DNA of 50,557 bases. Origin: CAZJRQ01 sp964548535. GTDB taxonomy: Bacteria > Bacillota > Clostridia > Oscillospirales > Ruminococcaceae. The notes under the pieces were generated by a model. The model saw nothing but the letters and a program-made list of their open reading frames with translations, ran no database searches and had not been told where the DNA came from. The stretch lies in the NCBI GenBank assembly GCA_964548535.1, contig CAZJRQ010000017.1, positions 1 to 50,557 of the forward strand, read 5' to 3'. A program made the translations under genes and the position numbers. Of the stretch, positions 32,884-42,331 are shown piece after piece. Each line of letters opens with the position of its first letter. The stretch's first letter is position 1.

Positions 32884-35340
32884 ATGAAAATGGATAGGCC
32901 GGTAGTTTCTGAGTTTGTCTTTGGTAGATGTATTGTCGACTGTACATTAGATAACAAACTCATATATGCAAATCAAAGTTTTTCTGATATTACTGGTTAT
33001 ACTAATGACGAACTTGTTAATAGTGATATTAATTTTATGGATTTGATTCCACCACAGGATTTGGAGATTTATGCCAAAGAGCTGACAGTTATTGCGACAG
33101 AAAAGATTGTCGGAATGCTAGAACATAGATTGCTTTGTAAGGATGGGACAATTCTTCACGTTACTTGTTTGGGTGAGTATTATCATGATGAAAATGGCCA
33201 TTATTGTTCTAAAGTAACTATATGTGATTATACCGAGAATATAACATTGCGTGAGAAGTATATAGAATCACAAATGCAGCTTGATGCACTTATGACAAAT
33301 GTCCCTGGCGGAGTTGCCTTGTATGAAATTTTTAATACAACTATTAAAATTGTTGAAGCTAATAAGGAATATTATAGCATGTTAGGATATTCTGACAGAA
33401 GCATGCATCCTGGAACAGTTGGTCACATGATTTCGGAAGACCAGTATAAAGCTGTTGAAAAAATTTGCTTTAAATGTGTTGAAAATAAGGGCGTTTTTTC
33501 GGAAGAAGTTAAGCTGAAAAAAAATGGCGGTGAATATACTTGGCTTAGTATTAACGGAAAATATTTTGGATTGAGTGAAGATGAAAATCCGCTTATTTAT
33601 GCGGTTATAATAGATATTTCAGAGTCTAAAAGGGCACAGCGAGAAATTTTTAATCAAAATGAGCGTTATAAGGTTATTGCAGAAAATACTGATGAGATTT
33701 ATTTTGATTATAATGTAAAAGATGATGTTTTGTATTTGCAAAATTGTCAAAATACAGCATATGAAACTAATCAGGTTGTTATTAAGGCTTTCTTAGGCGA
33801 TTTAAGGGCTAAGAAATTTATTCATTCTGATGATTATAATGAATATTACAATCAGATTACTGGAATCTCAAATACTGCTTCGAAGGGCAGTGTAGAATTT
33901 AGAATAAACGCTTTCGATAGAACATACAAATGGTATAAAATGCCTTATGTGAGCGTTGCAAATGATATTGGTGATGTTACCAATGTTTATGGTAAGCTTG
34001 TTGATATTGAGCAGGTAAAGAACCTTAAAAGAACGATTGACATTGATAAGGCTGAGATTGAAAGACTTACTGCTACTGATGCTGTTACGGGTCTGCTTAA
34101 TCGTAAGGCATTTAAGAAACGTGTTACTGAGGAGCTTCAGAACAATTATGATGACAATTATTGCTATGGAATAGTATATTCTGATATAAATGATTTTGCA
34201 TATGTTAATGACAACTTTGGATTTATTGCTGGAAATAAAATGCTTTGTGACTTTGCAAATGTAATTTCTGAGCTTGATTTTAATCTATATGCATGCCGAA
34301 TTTATTCTGATTTATTTGTAGGCTTGTACAGACATAAAAGTCGTGATGAACTTATTAATTGTATTAAGGAGCGAAATGATACTTTTAATAGAATTCAGAA
34401 AGAGAAATATCCAGCAAGTGATATTCATGTTTCATGCGGACTTTATGTTATTACTGATAGAAATATTGATATTACAGTAGCAATTGATAATGCGAATTTG
34501 GCAAGGCGCAGTGTAAAGGGTTCTAAGGATATACCTTGTGGAATTTATACTGAGAGAATGAGAAGGCAGAGAAGTCATGATCAGGCAATTGCGAGTGAGC
34601 TTAAATCGGCATTGAATAATGGTTCGATTGAGTTGTTTTTGCAGCCAAAATTCTCTTTAATAACGAGAGAAATTATTGGTGCAGAGGCTTTGAGCAGATG
34701 GAGAAATCCTGACGGTACATATAAGCTTCCGCATGAGTTTATCTCAACACTTGAAAAAGTTGGATATATTGTTGATTTAGATTTTTATATTTATGAGCAG
34801 GTTTTGAAAGTTATGTCTGAATGGAAGCGTCAGGGTAAGAGAATTTTGCCGGTTTCAATCAATTTTTCCAGGCTGCATAACAACTATGATAATTTTGCTG
34901 ATCGTGTTATTGAGCTTGCAAATAGTTACGGCATAGATAAGAATTTGATTGAGGTTGAAATTACCGAGAGCAGCTTTACTCATGATATAAAGAGCTTGTT
35001 TTCTAATATGAAAAAGCTAAGGAATCATGGATTTAAGATTGATATTGATGATTTTGGAATGGGCTATTCATCACTTAGTGTACTTTTGCATGCTCCTGTT
35101 GATATTGTAAAAGTGGACAAGGTTTTTATTGATAATATTGAAAATAGTCTTATTTATAGAAATTATGTAAATAAGATTTGTGAGTTGATTTCATCAACCA
35201 GTAAGCAGATTTTATTTGAGGGTGTTGAAACTGAAAAACAGGCTGAGATATTGTCGGAAAAGGGTCATATAATGGCTCAGGGCTGGCTTTTTGATAAGGC
35301 AATGCCTGTGTCTGAATTCAACAAAAAATATCAGTCTTAA
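32884..35340 (+). CDS. PAS-PAS-PAS-(degenerate GGDEF)-EAL cyclic-di-GMP protein
   Basis: An 818-residue cytoplasmic protein without membrane spans. Three PAS-like domains fill about residues 8-375. A GGDEF-type domain (about 395-555) has IYSDLF at 473-478 where GGDEF belongs, so it should not make c-di-GMP. The EAL domain (about 570-815) keeps EAL at 601-603, the Asn of INFS, ITES, DIDDFGMGYSS, the Lys of VKVDK, and EGVE, so it is likely an active phosphodiesterase. The start at 32884 uses AAGGTGG; the GTG at 32872 overlaps that site. Two 0A-like boxes lie upstream. It acts alone, with no partner gene nearby. Confidence 0.9.
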   Translation: MKMDRPVVSEFVFGRCIVDCTLDNKLIYANQSFSDITGYTNDELVNSDINFMDLIPPQDLEIYAKELTVIATEKIVGMLEHRLLCKDGTILHVTCLGEYYHDENGHYCSKVTICDYTENITLREKYIESQMQLDALMTNVPGGVALYEIFNTTIKIVEANKEYYSMLGYSDRSMHPGTVGHMISEDQYKAVEKICFKCVENKGVFSEEVKLKKNGGEYTWLSINGKYFGLSEDENPLIYAVIIDISESKRAQREIFNQNERYKVIAENTDEIYFDYNVKDDVLYLQNCQNTAYETNQVVIKAFLGDLRAKKFIHSDDYNEYYNQITGISNTASKGSVEFRINAFDRTYKWYKMPYVSVANDIGDVTNVYGKLVDIEQVKNLKRTIDIDKAEIERLTATDAVTGLLNRKAFKKRVTEELQNNYDDNYCYGIVYSDINDFAYVNDNFGFIAGNKMLCDFANVISELDFNLYACRIYSDLFVGLYRHKSRDELINCIKERNDTFNRIQKEKYPASDIHVSCGLYVITDRNIDITVAIDNANLARRSVKGSKDIPCGIYTERMRRQRSHDQAIASELKSALNNGSIELFLQPKFSLITREIIGAEALSRWRNPDGTYKLPHEFISTLEKVGYIVDLDFYIYEQVLKVMSEWKRQGKRILPVSINFSRLHNNYDNFADRVIELANSYGIDKNLIEVEITESSFTHDIKSLFSNMKKLRNHGFKIDIDDFGMGYSSLSVLLHAPVDIVKVDKVFIDNIENSLIYRNYVNKICELISSTSKQILFEGVETEKQAEILSEKGHIMAQGWLFDKAMPVSEFNKKYQS

Positions 35341-35367
35341 TAAATCTATATTATTTTTGTATGTATT

Positions 35368-35396
35368 AAAAGAGCAACAGCTTAGTTGCTCTTTTA
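35368..35396 (+). terminator. Terminator of the PAS/EAL gene
   Basis: An 11-bp perfect stem (35368-35378 with 35385-35395) ending in TTTT. Confidence 0.82.
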
Positions 35397-35540
35397 ATTG
35401 TTTTTACATATTTTTAATTTTGCATCAATACTGAATTTAAGCATATAGATTTATTCTAGCTGCTTTTTTATAATCTTTTATTGAAAATGGTGTATAATAA
35501 TTATTAATGTTATCTTTTAAGCTTACAAGACAAAATTTAT

Positions 35541-36674
35541 TTATTTGTATTCAGATATTAGAGTTTTAGATAAAGCTGTTACTTGATTGCTGTTGCTGAA
35601 TGCTGACGGTGAAAATCTTACAACGCCTTGCTCGGTTGTGCCTAAAGTATCGTGAGTCAGTGCTGCACATTGAAGTCCGCCGCGTAATGCAAAGCCTTTT
35701 TCAGATAGAAAACTAGCTACTTCTTGAGAGTTAAAATCTCCGATGTTAAAAGCGACGATTGGAGTGTATTCACAGCTAGTGCGGTATATTTTCAAATTGG
35801 GAATTCGCTTTATTTCCCGCGTAAATTGTTCGCATAATTTAACTTCGTGGTCATGAATGCGTTTAATTGATTTTGTATTTACAAACTTTAATCCTTCACC
35901 GAGTCCTAAGATTCCAACACTGTTTATTGTACCGCTTTCTAAACGTTCAGGAAGAAATGGCGTTTGTGCAAGCTGGTCGGAGGTCGCACCTGTTCCGCCT
36001 TCTATTATGGTAGATAAAGCGTATTTTCCGTCGGTTATAAGAAGTCCGGTGCCAGTAGGACCGTATAAAGATTTGTGTCCTGATGTGCAGATAAAGTTAA
36101 ATCCGTCAGCAAGAGAGATATCTAACACACCGCAAGCTTGAGCACAGTCAGCAATAAAGCATAGATTTTTTTCTTTGCAAAGTTCTGCTATTTCTTTGTA
36201 TGGTAAAATTCTGCCAGTTACATTTGATGCAACGGTACAGCAAATGCATTTTGTGTTCGGTTTAATCAGCTTTTTGAAATTGTTTATAGTTTCTTGTGTG
36301 TCGTCAGTAATTGATGCAATTGAGTATTCAACATTGTTTTTTGCAGATAATGCATATACAGGACGTGAAACAGCGTTGTGTTCGTAATTTGAAATTATAA
36401 TGTGGTCACCAGCAGTTAGAACACCTTTTATTGCCATGTTAGTGGCAAATGTGCAGTTTGCGGTGAATGCTACATTTTCAATTTCTGCTCCGAACATATT
36501 TGCAGTATATTGTCTTACATCGAATATTTTTTGCGACACTGCCATTGATAATTTGTGTCCGCTTCTGCCAGGATTTCCACCGTATTTGGTTATTGCACTT
36601 GAAACTGCATTCTTAACCATAGGTGGCTTGGGAAAAGTGGTTGCAGAATTGTCGAAATTTATTATTTGATTCAC
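35541..36674 (-). CDS. Cysteine desulfurase family aminotransferase (class V)
   Basis: A 377-residue PLP enzyme of the NifS/SufS-like family. It shows the start FDNSATTFPKP, HNAVSRP, the PLP-lysine segment SGHKSLYGPTGTG, the RLESGT-type motif and the catalytic-Cys loop LRGGLQCAALTHDTLGT. Such proteins take sulfur or selenium from cysteine or selenocysteine. A DUF3343 protein lies just upstream in the same direction (16-base gap), as in many Clostridia, where it is thought to be a sulfur/selenium carrier. Confidence 0.9.
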   Translation of the reverse strand: MNQIINFDNSATTFPKPPMVKNAVSSAITKYGGNPGRSGHKLSMAVSQKIFDVRQYTANMFGAEIENVAFTANCTFATNMAIKGVLTAGDHIIISNYEHNAVSRPVYALSAKNNVEYSIASITDDTQETINNFKKLIKPNTKCICCTVASNVTGRILPYKEIAELCKEKNLCFIADCAQACGVLDISLADGFNFICTSGHKSLYGPTGTGLLITDGKYALSTIIEGGTGATSDQLAQTPFLPERLESGTINSVGILGLGEGLKFVNTKSIKRIHDHEVKLCEQFTREIKRIPNLKIYRTSCEYTPIVAFNIGDFNSQEVASFLSEKGFALRGGLQCAALTHDTLGTTEQGVVRFSPSAFSNSNQVTALSKTLISEYK

Positions 36675-36690
36675 ATTTTGTTACCGCCTT

Positions 36691-36909
36691 TCAGTTAGTT
36701 TGATATGCCTCTTTATACGGGATTCGATTTCTATCTAGAATATCAATAATAACATCGAGGTCTTCACGTACGCGAATTGAATATCCACAGCCAGAACCGA
36801 CATTTTTCGGAGTTCTTTCAATAGCACAAAAAATGTTCATTCTATTTAGTAGGTTTTGAGCCTTCATCGCATACGTAATTGATGTCATCGCTATCATGTT
36901 TTTTTTCAT
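36691..36909 (-). CDS. DUF3343 protein, putative Se/S carrier
   Basis: A 72-residue protein of the DUF3343 kind: a leading MKAQNLL segment, then IERTPKNVGSGCGYSIRV with the conserved Gly-Cys-Gly and an end of the form IPYKEAY. The Cys in SGCGYS could carry a persulfide or perselenide. I choose the ATG at 36909; upstream in-frame codons to 36984 lack a ribosome site. It is paired with the cysteine desulfurase. Confidence 0.78.
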   Translation of the reverse strand: MKKNMIAMTSITYAMKAQNLLNRMNIFCAIERTPKNVGSGCGYSIRVREDLDVIIDILDRNRIPYKEAYQTN

Positions 36910-37030
36910 TTTTATCCAACCTTTAATTAATTTGTCCGAATAAAATATGTCCAGACACTTATATATATGCCAGCGGCGAGTCAAACGTTCTTTTAAGACA
37001 TTTTGGACATGATTTTTTTATAATTAGCTA

Positions 37031-37059
37031 TTGTACTTTTTTGAAAAGTGTGGTACAAT
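37031..37059 (+). promoter_or_regulatory. Promoter of cdaA-cdaR
   Basis: -35 TTGTAC (37031-37036), 17-base spacer, -10 TACAAT (37054-37059). It leaves an untranslated leader of about 170 bases. Confidence 0.6.
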
Positions 37060-37155
37060 AATTATGATGTAACCATTGTGTCAGTTTTGATACCGATATG
37101 TAAATATTTCGTATGAATAATTACCATTGGCACATGGATAATATTGTAATAGTAG

Positions 37156-37206
37156 TTGTGATTATTAAATATTATTGTAATTAGATTATTGTAATATTTA
37201 ATCACC
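37156..37206 (+). other. Long AT-rich inverted repeat in the cdaA leader
   Basis: GTGATTATTAAATATTA and TAATATTTAATCAC pair over about 14 bp with a 3-base bulge. They enclose two direct copies of ATTATTGTAAT. It sits about 30 bases before the start codon. Confidence 0.5.
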
Positions 37207-37234
37207 ACATAAAGATATAAGGGGCGTGGATTTT

Positions 37235-38113
37235 TTGACGGTTATAAAAGACGGCCTAATGGCTATTTGGAGCGTTTTCCGCTCTATTCAGATAAATGAT
37301 GTCGTGGATATTATTATTCTATCGTATTTGATTTTCCATGGCATAAAGTTAATTCGAGAAACTCGAGCACAGCAGTTGGTTAAAGGTATTTTGCTGTTGG
37401 TAATTAGTTATGGTCTTGCTGTATTTTTTAATTTGCAGACAATGCGATTTTTGCTTAAAACTTGTTTTCAGTGGGGAGTTTTGGCGATTATTATTGTGTT
37501 CCAGCCAGAGTTTAGGCGTATTCTTGAAAAAATGGGACGTACAAAACTTGCAGAATTAAGCTTGTTTACAACAGGAGATTCGATGGATCTTGCGGACGAT
37601 TGGAATAAATGTATTGATGCAATTAGTGATGCGGCGCAGAATTTATCGCTTACTTGCACCGGAGCTTTGATAATTTGTGAGAGAAAAACTCGTTTGGGAG
37701 AGCAGATTGATACTGGTACGATTTTGAATTGTACTCCGTCTGCTGCAGTATTTGGGAATATATTCTATCCTAACACACCGCTTCACGATGGTGCAATAAT
37801 CATTCGTGACGGTAAAATTCTTGCGGCTGGATGTTTCTTGCCAAAGCCTCAAAAAGAGGAGCTTATAGCAAAACAGTTAGGTTCAAGACATCGTGCTGGT
37901 ATTGGTATGAGTGAGATTTCTGACGCTATTGTTATTATTGTTTCTGAAGAAACTGGTACGATTTCAGTAGCGGAAAATGGCGAGTTAACTCGAGGTTTTA
38001 CAAAAGATAGTCTTAAAAAACTTCTTGCCTCACGTCTAGTGCCTGTAAAGGAAGAGAGTGAAAAGGAAGAAACTACTTTTGCTGGGAGGGTGTTTTCTAA
38101 ATGGAAAAAATAA
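37235..38113 (+). CDS. cdaA: Diadenylate cyclase CdaA
   Basis: A 292-residue protein with three N-terminal membrane spans and a C-terminal DAC domain. Active-site motifs are DGAIIIRDGKI and GSRHRAGIG. It makes c-di-AMP, which controls potassium, osmolytes and wall balance. The start is uncertain: the TTG at 37235 sits at a good distance from AAGGGG, while the GTG at 37226 is only one base away from it. It overlaps cdaR by 13 bases. The usual third partner, glmM, does not follow. Confidence 0.94.
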   Translation: MTVIKDGLMAIWSVFRSIQINDVVDIIILSYLIFHGIKLIRETRAQQLVKGILLLVISYGLAVFFNLQTMRFLLKTCFQWGVLAIIIVFQPEFRRILEKMGRTKLAELSLFTTGDSMDLADDWNKCIDAISDAAQNLSLTCTGALIICERKTRLGEQIDTGTILNCTPSAAVFGNIFYPNTPLHDGAIIIRDGKILAAGCFLPKPQKEELIAKQLGSRHRAGIGMSEISDAIVIIVSEETGTISVAENGELTRGFTKDSLKKLLASRLVPVKEESEKEETTFAGRVFSKWKK

Positions 38114-39393
38114 AAAAGAAAAAGTCATCCCATTTTCATAATAGATTTGAAACTGATTTCGCCTTGCGTATTTTAGCGATAATTATTGCTGTAATAATAT
38201 GGCTGGTGCTTTCGATAACGCAGTATCCAACAAAGAATAAAACTATTACAAATGTTCCTGTAGATTTTTCTTTGGACAGTACAAAGGCAGATGAAAAGGG
38301 ACTTTCCGTTTTAAATTATAAGGATTTGACTGTTGATGTTGAAATAAAGGGAATGAATTATGAGATAGGAAATTACTCTGCTAGTGACCTTGTAGCCACT
38401 GTAAATCTTGATGAAGTAACTAAAGAGGGTACTTATAGTCTTGACATTAATGTAAAATCTGCTCATGCGACTGATAAAGTTTCGATTATTTCAGTGACTC
38501 CTGAAACGGTTGATTTGACATTTGAGCGCATGAAGTCTGATACTTTTGATATAAAGGCAGAAGCGCCATTTGTAGCAGCCTCTGACGGGCTTACACTTAA
38601 GGAAAAAACAGTTACACCTTCACAAGTTGAAGTAGAGGCAGCCGAAAATGACCTTAAACAGGTTGAAAGGGTTGTGGCAAAAATCTCAAATTCTTTGACA
38701 ATTTCTGAAGATAAGACGATAAGTACAGAGCGAGTAGTTTTTTACGATGCTGACGATAATGTTTTAGATTCATCTAAGTATACAATTAAAAGTAAAAAGA
38801 CTTTTGATGTTAATTTCGTAGTTTATAAGAAAAAGACCGCTAAGTTCAGTGTCGACTTTACAGATTGTCCGCCTGGATTTGATGTGGATTCGCTGCCGTA
38901 TGAGTTTTCTGAGGAATCTATTCAGGTCATATCTCCTAATCTTTCAGATTCTGATAATGAGAATTTAAAGCTTGGTACAATTTCGCTTAATGATGTTGAT
39001 TTGGAAAAAACATTCTCATTTAATGTTGATAAAGCGCTTGCTTCTGGCGAAGTAAATCAGACTGGCATTGATAAAGTTGATGTTGATTTTAATTCTGCTG
39101 GATATACCTCAAAGACTTTTACAATTCCTGAAAAGCAGATAAAGCTTAAAAATACTCCGTCTGGTAAAAAGGCAGAGCTTGAAACAAAACAGCTTTCTAG
39201 CGTTGTTATTTATGGACCTGAGGATGTATTGAAAAACTTGTCTGAGAGCGATTTAACAGCAGTTGTCGATCTTTCAGATATAAGTAATATCGGATCAGCA
39301 AGTCATGCTGTAACGATTTATGCACCAAAGTATAATTCGGTTTGGTGTTATGGCGATAATGAGGTTCAGCTTCAGATTACAAATTCTAAATAA
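38101..39393 (+). CDS. cdaR: CdaR, YbbR-domain regulator of CdaA
   Basis: A 430-residue protein with one N-terminal membrane span (about residues 22-40, ALRILAIIIAVIIWLVL) and an extracytoplasmic part of about four YbbR repeats. It binds and tunes CdaA. It overlaps the end of cdaA, so the two are translated together. It ends at a strong terminator. Confidence 0.92.
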   Translation: MEKIKKKKSSHFHNRFETDFALRILAIIIAVIIWLVLSITQYPTKNKTITNVPVDFSLDSTKADEKGLSVLNYKDLTVDVEIKGMNYEIGNYSASDLVATVNLDEVTKEGTYSLDINVKSAHATDKVSIISVTPETVDLTFERMKSDTFDIKAEAPFVAASDGLTLKEKTVTPSQVEVEAAENDLKQVERVVAKISNSLTISEDKTISTERVVFYDADDNVLDSSKYTIKSKKTFDVNFVVYKKKTAKFSVDFTDCPPGFDVDSLPYEFSEESIQVISPNLSDSDNENLKLGTISLNDVDLEKTFSFNVDKALASGEVNQTGIDKVDVDFNSAGYTSKTFTIPEKQIKLKNTPSGKKAELETKQLSSVVIYGPEDVLKNLSESDLTAVVDLSDISNIGSASHAVTIYAPKYNSVWCYGDNEVQLQITNSK

Positions 39394-39399
39394 AATATA

Positions 39400-39430
39400 A
39401 AAAGCGGTCTGCAAATTCAGACCGCTTTTG
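39400..39430 (+). terminator. Terminator of cdaA-cdaR
   Basis: A perfect 12-bp stem (39400-39411 with 39418-39429) ending in TTTT. Confidence 0.85.
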
Positions 39431-39458
39431 TTCTGTAAAGTAAATAGGGGGAATGTTT

Positions 39459-41033
39459 ATGTCGATTGTTATAAATCAAATAAAGTGCGGAGTTGATGTA
39501 AAGCATGACGATGTGATTGAAAAGGCGCTTAAAACTATCGGTGCTAATAGGAGCAATGTCTTGAATGCAGGAGTGCATAAAACGTCGCTTGACGCGCGTC
39601 GCAGAAATGATATTCACTTTGTGCATTCAGTAATTGTTAGTCTGGATGATGTAAATTTAGAAAAAAGACTTTGTGCAAAAAATAAAAATTGCGTGCTGGT
39701 CGAAAGCAAAAAGCTTGAACCTGTTATTAATCGTGCAAAAGATTCAGGCAAAATTTGTATAGCTGGTTTTGGTCCAGCAGGAATTTTTTGTGCTCTAGTT
39801 TTAGCTGAGTATGGCTATAAACCAGTAGTTTTGGAGCGTGGTGAAGAGATTGATAATCGTGCTCAAAGTGTTTCAGCCTACTGGAATGGCGGAGAGTTAA
39901 ATGTCCAATCAAACGTACAGTTTGGAGAGGGCGGTGCAGGCACATTCTCAGACGGCAAGCTTACAACAAGAATAAAAGATCCGCTTTGTCAGTATGTCCT
40001 AGATAAGTTTGTTGAGTTCGGCGCGCCGAGTGAGATACTTGTAAAGGCTAAACCTCATATTGGAACGGACAATTTGAGGGGTGTTGTAAAAGCAATGCGA
40101 GAGCGGATTATCGAGCTTGGCGGTGAGGTTAGATTTAATAGTCTAGTTGATGATTTTGATGCTGTGAATGGTGAGATTCGTTCAATATCTGTAAATGGCA
40201 ACAGTGAAGAATGTTCCGCACTTGTACTAGCCACCGGCCATTCGGCTAGGGATACTTTTGAGTTGCTTGCAAAGAAAGGTGTTTTTCTCGAGCCAAAACC
40301 TTTCTCAGTGGGAGCACGAATTGAGCATAAACAGTGTGATGTTGATAGGAGTCTGTATCAAGAAAATGCTGGAAATCCACTTTTGCCAAAGGGTGAGTAT
40401 CAGTTGTCTTATCGCAATAAAACTGGCAGAGCAGCATATACTTTTTGTATGTGTCCAGGCGGTATGGTAGTGCCGTCTGCATCTGAGGATGAAACAATTG
40501 TAACCAATGGAATGAGCGAGTTTTCACGTGACGGTGAGAACGCAAATTCGGCATTGGTGGTGTCGGTTTCCCCAAGTGACTATGGCGATAAACCTCTTGA
40601 CGGCTTGAATTTTGCTAGAAGCATTGAGCGTCAGGCGTATAAGATTAGCGGCGGAGAAAAAGCGCCGGCAACCACAGTCGGAGGCTTTTTGTCGGGCAAG
40701 CCTAGTTTGGATACGAAAATAAACCCTACCTATCAAAGAGGGGTAACGCCATGTGAATTTAGAGATATTCTGCCTAAGTTCGTTACCGATATGATGCAGG
40801 AGGGGCTAGCTGATTTTGCTCGTAAGATGAAGTGCTTTGGTGATATGGATGGGGTGTTGACAGCACCCGAAACAAGAACAAGTTCGCCTGTTAGAGTAAC
40901 TAGAGGCGACAATTGCAATTCAATATCAGTTAGTAATTTATATCCGTGCGGAGAGGGAGCAGGCTATGCAGGCGGGATAATGTCAGCCGCCGTTGACGGA
41001 ATAAAAGTCGCACTAAAACTTATGCAAGGATAA
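39459..41033 (+). CDS. FAD-dependent oxidoreductase, COG2509-type
   Basis: A 524-residue flavoprotein. Residues about 1-85 form a small N-terminal domain. The FAD-binding Rossmann motif GFGPAGIFCALVLAEYG lies at about 103-119, followed by GEGGAGTFSDGKL and, at the C-terminus, the FAD-closing PCGEGAGYAGGIMSAAVDG. Members are common in Clostridia and annotated only as dehydrogenase-like; the substrate is unknown. I choose the ATG at 39459, because the one at 39453 is too close to AGGGGG. Confidence 0.86.
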   Translation: MSIVINQIKCGVDVKHDDVIEKALKTIGANRSNVLNAGVHKTSLDARRRNDIHFVHSVIVSLDDVNLEKRLCAKNKNCVLVESKKLEPVINRAKDSGKICIAGFGPAGIFCALVLAEYGYKPVVLERGEEIDNRAQSVSAYWNGGELNVQSNVQFGEGGAGTFSDGKLTTRIKDPLCQYVLDKFVEFGAPSEILVKAKPHIGTDNLRGVVKAMRERIIELGGEVRFNSLVDDFDAVNGEIRSISVNGNSEECSALVLATGHSARDTFELLAKKGVFLEPKPFSVGARIEHKQCDVDRSLYQENAGNPLLPKGEYQLSYRNKTGRAAYTFCMCPGGMVVPSASEDETIVTNGMSEFSRDGENANSALVVSVSPSDYGDKPLDGLNFARSIERQAYKISGGEKAPATTVGGFLSGKPSLDTKINPTYQRGVTPCEFRDILPKFVTDMMQEGLADFARKMKCFGDMDGVLTAPETRTSSPVRVTRGDNCNSISVSNLYPCGEGAGYAGGIMSAAVDGIKVALKLMQG

Positions 41034-41229
41034 ATCAAAAAAGCAAACTGCACTTAAAGGAATTACCGTATGAGCTAAATTTTTATTTACAGCTGCATCT
41101 TTGTACTTTTGCTTTATTAATAGTTGTCTTGTACATTTTTGTTTTGATTTTAATAAGTTTTCAAAACAAGGGCTTGTACACATTTTGTAGCATTAGACTG
41201 AATAACGCATAAGATGTTAGTAAAGTCAA

Positions 41230-41312
41230 TTTGCAAAATCAGGATAACAGTTAAGGTGGCACTTTAAAAAAGTGTCCGCAGGGGAGCTTTTTCTGTCTGA
41301 TTTTTGCAGTTT
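41230..41312. other. Structured intergenic segment of unknown nature
   Basis: The 345 bases between 41034 and 41378 have no gene. Within them GCAAAATCAG and CTGATTTTTGC form an outer stem (one bulge), with an inner GGCACTTT/AAGTGTCC-type hairpin. It could be a small RNA or a decayed element; I know no matching family. Confidence 0.35.
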
Positions 41313-41326
41313 ACTTTAAGATAGAT

Positions 41327-41363
41327 TAAGCTGTCGGAGAATTTATATTCTCTGGCAGCTTAT
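41327..41363 (-). terminator. Terminator of the Spo0A-like gene
   Basis: An imperfect 15-bp stem, TAAGCTG...CAGCTTA, just past the stop of the minus-strand gene. The T-run is weak. Confidence 0.55.
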
Positions 41364-41378
41364 TATTTTGTGTAAAAT

Positions 41379-42155
41379 TCATGCTTTTTTCTCTGTAGCG
41401 CAATCAAGTTCACGACTGATTTTATCAGCGATTACAAGAATGAATTCGCCGTTAGTTGGACGCCAGTCTTTAGACGCGCAAAAACTGCCGAAAATTTCAG
41501 CCTTAGTTTTTAAAGTAGCCTTTTCCCAGCCTTTCTGAATTACAGTGCGAATATTTCGCTCAATGCTTGCAATGCTCGTGTTATATTGTTTTGATAGCTG
41601 AGGATAGATACATTTCGAAAAACTTCTTGATGAAATAGGTTCATTAACCAATATCTTGATAGACTCACGCAGATATATAAAGCCATTATAATTTGGTGTT
41701 ATACAAAGCATTGATAGAATGTCAGATACAAAATTATGTAAATTGTTGATTGAGTTTGCAGAATTATTGAAAATTGAATTTTTCGAGTGCTTTACATGCT
41801 CTATTAACGAGTTAGCCAACGAATCATTGCTAAGCGGCGGAGTTAATAAAGTGAGATAGGGACTTTCTACAATATTAAGTTTTTTTGAAATGCTATCGGT
41901 AGAATCGTAAGGACAAATAATATAAACGTGGGGTTGGAATTCGAGTTTTTTTATCGTGTTGATTAGGGCAGTTAGGTGATGAATTTCAGAACTTAGAAAA
42001 ATGAAATCAGGCCTTGTTTGAAAAATTTCACATTGAATTTCCAAAGCTGAGTTTTCGGTCTGTATAGCTTCAAATCCAATATTAGTTAAATTTTCATACA
42101 ATCCGGCAAAATTATCTTTAGGACCACCTATTAAGATTTTAAAGTTACTAAACAT
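41379..42155 (-). CDS. Spo0A-like regulator with degenerate receiver domain
   Basis: A 258-residue protein with the length and order of Spo0A. The C-terminal half (about 135-255) matches the Spo0A DNA-binding domain: YLRESIKILVN, YPQLSKQYNTSIASIERNIRTVIQKGW and the end PTNGEFILVIADKI. The N-terminal half has a receiver-like pattern, but the acidic pocket reads IGGPKD instead of ADDN, the phospho-Asp position falls in FIFLSSE, and the Lys before the last strand is replaced (LLTPPL). It should therefore not be phosphorylated. It may act as a phosphate-independent or antagonistic regulator of 0A boxes. Confidence 0.8.
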   Translation of the reverse strand: MFSNFKILIGGPKDNFAGLYENLTNIGFEAIQTENSALEIQCEIFQTRPDFIFLSSEIHHLTALINTIKKLEFQPHVYIICPYDSTDSISKKLNIVESPYLTLLTPPLSNDSLANSLIEHVKHSKNSIFNNSANSINNLHNFVSDILSMLCITPNYNGFIYLRESIKILVNEPISSRSFSKCIYPQLSKQYNTSIASIERNIRTVIQKGWEKATLKTKAEIFGSFCASKDWRPTNGEFILVIADKISRELDCATEKKA

Positions 42156-42255
42156 TTTTTTATTTCCTCCAAATTTAATTTCAGTAATTATTATATGTTA
42201 GAAAAGCTTGAAACACAATGACTAAATGTTTTCTTAATACATTATAAAATAAAGA

Positions 42256-42286
42256 AATCATGTATGTTAATAAAATATACATGATT
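42256..42286. repeat. Inverted repeat 1 upstream of Spo0A-like gene
   Basis: Perfect 10-bp arms AATCATGTAT and ATACATGATT around 11 bases, in the 472-base intergenic region shared with the divergent membrane protein gene. Confidence 0.55.
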
Positions 42287-42331
42287 AATCAATAAACGTC
42301 GAAATATGATGAAAGATAGTGTAATAATATA

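Noticed and set aside
40246..40918. Minus-strand frames inside the FAD protein gene
   Set aside because: Shadows of a full-length flavoprotein with clear motifs.
41250..41290. T-box antiterminator (AAGGTGGCAC)
   Set aside because: The full T-box sequence and stem I are absent, and no + strand gene follows.
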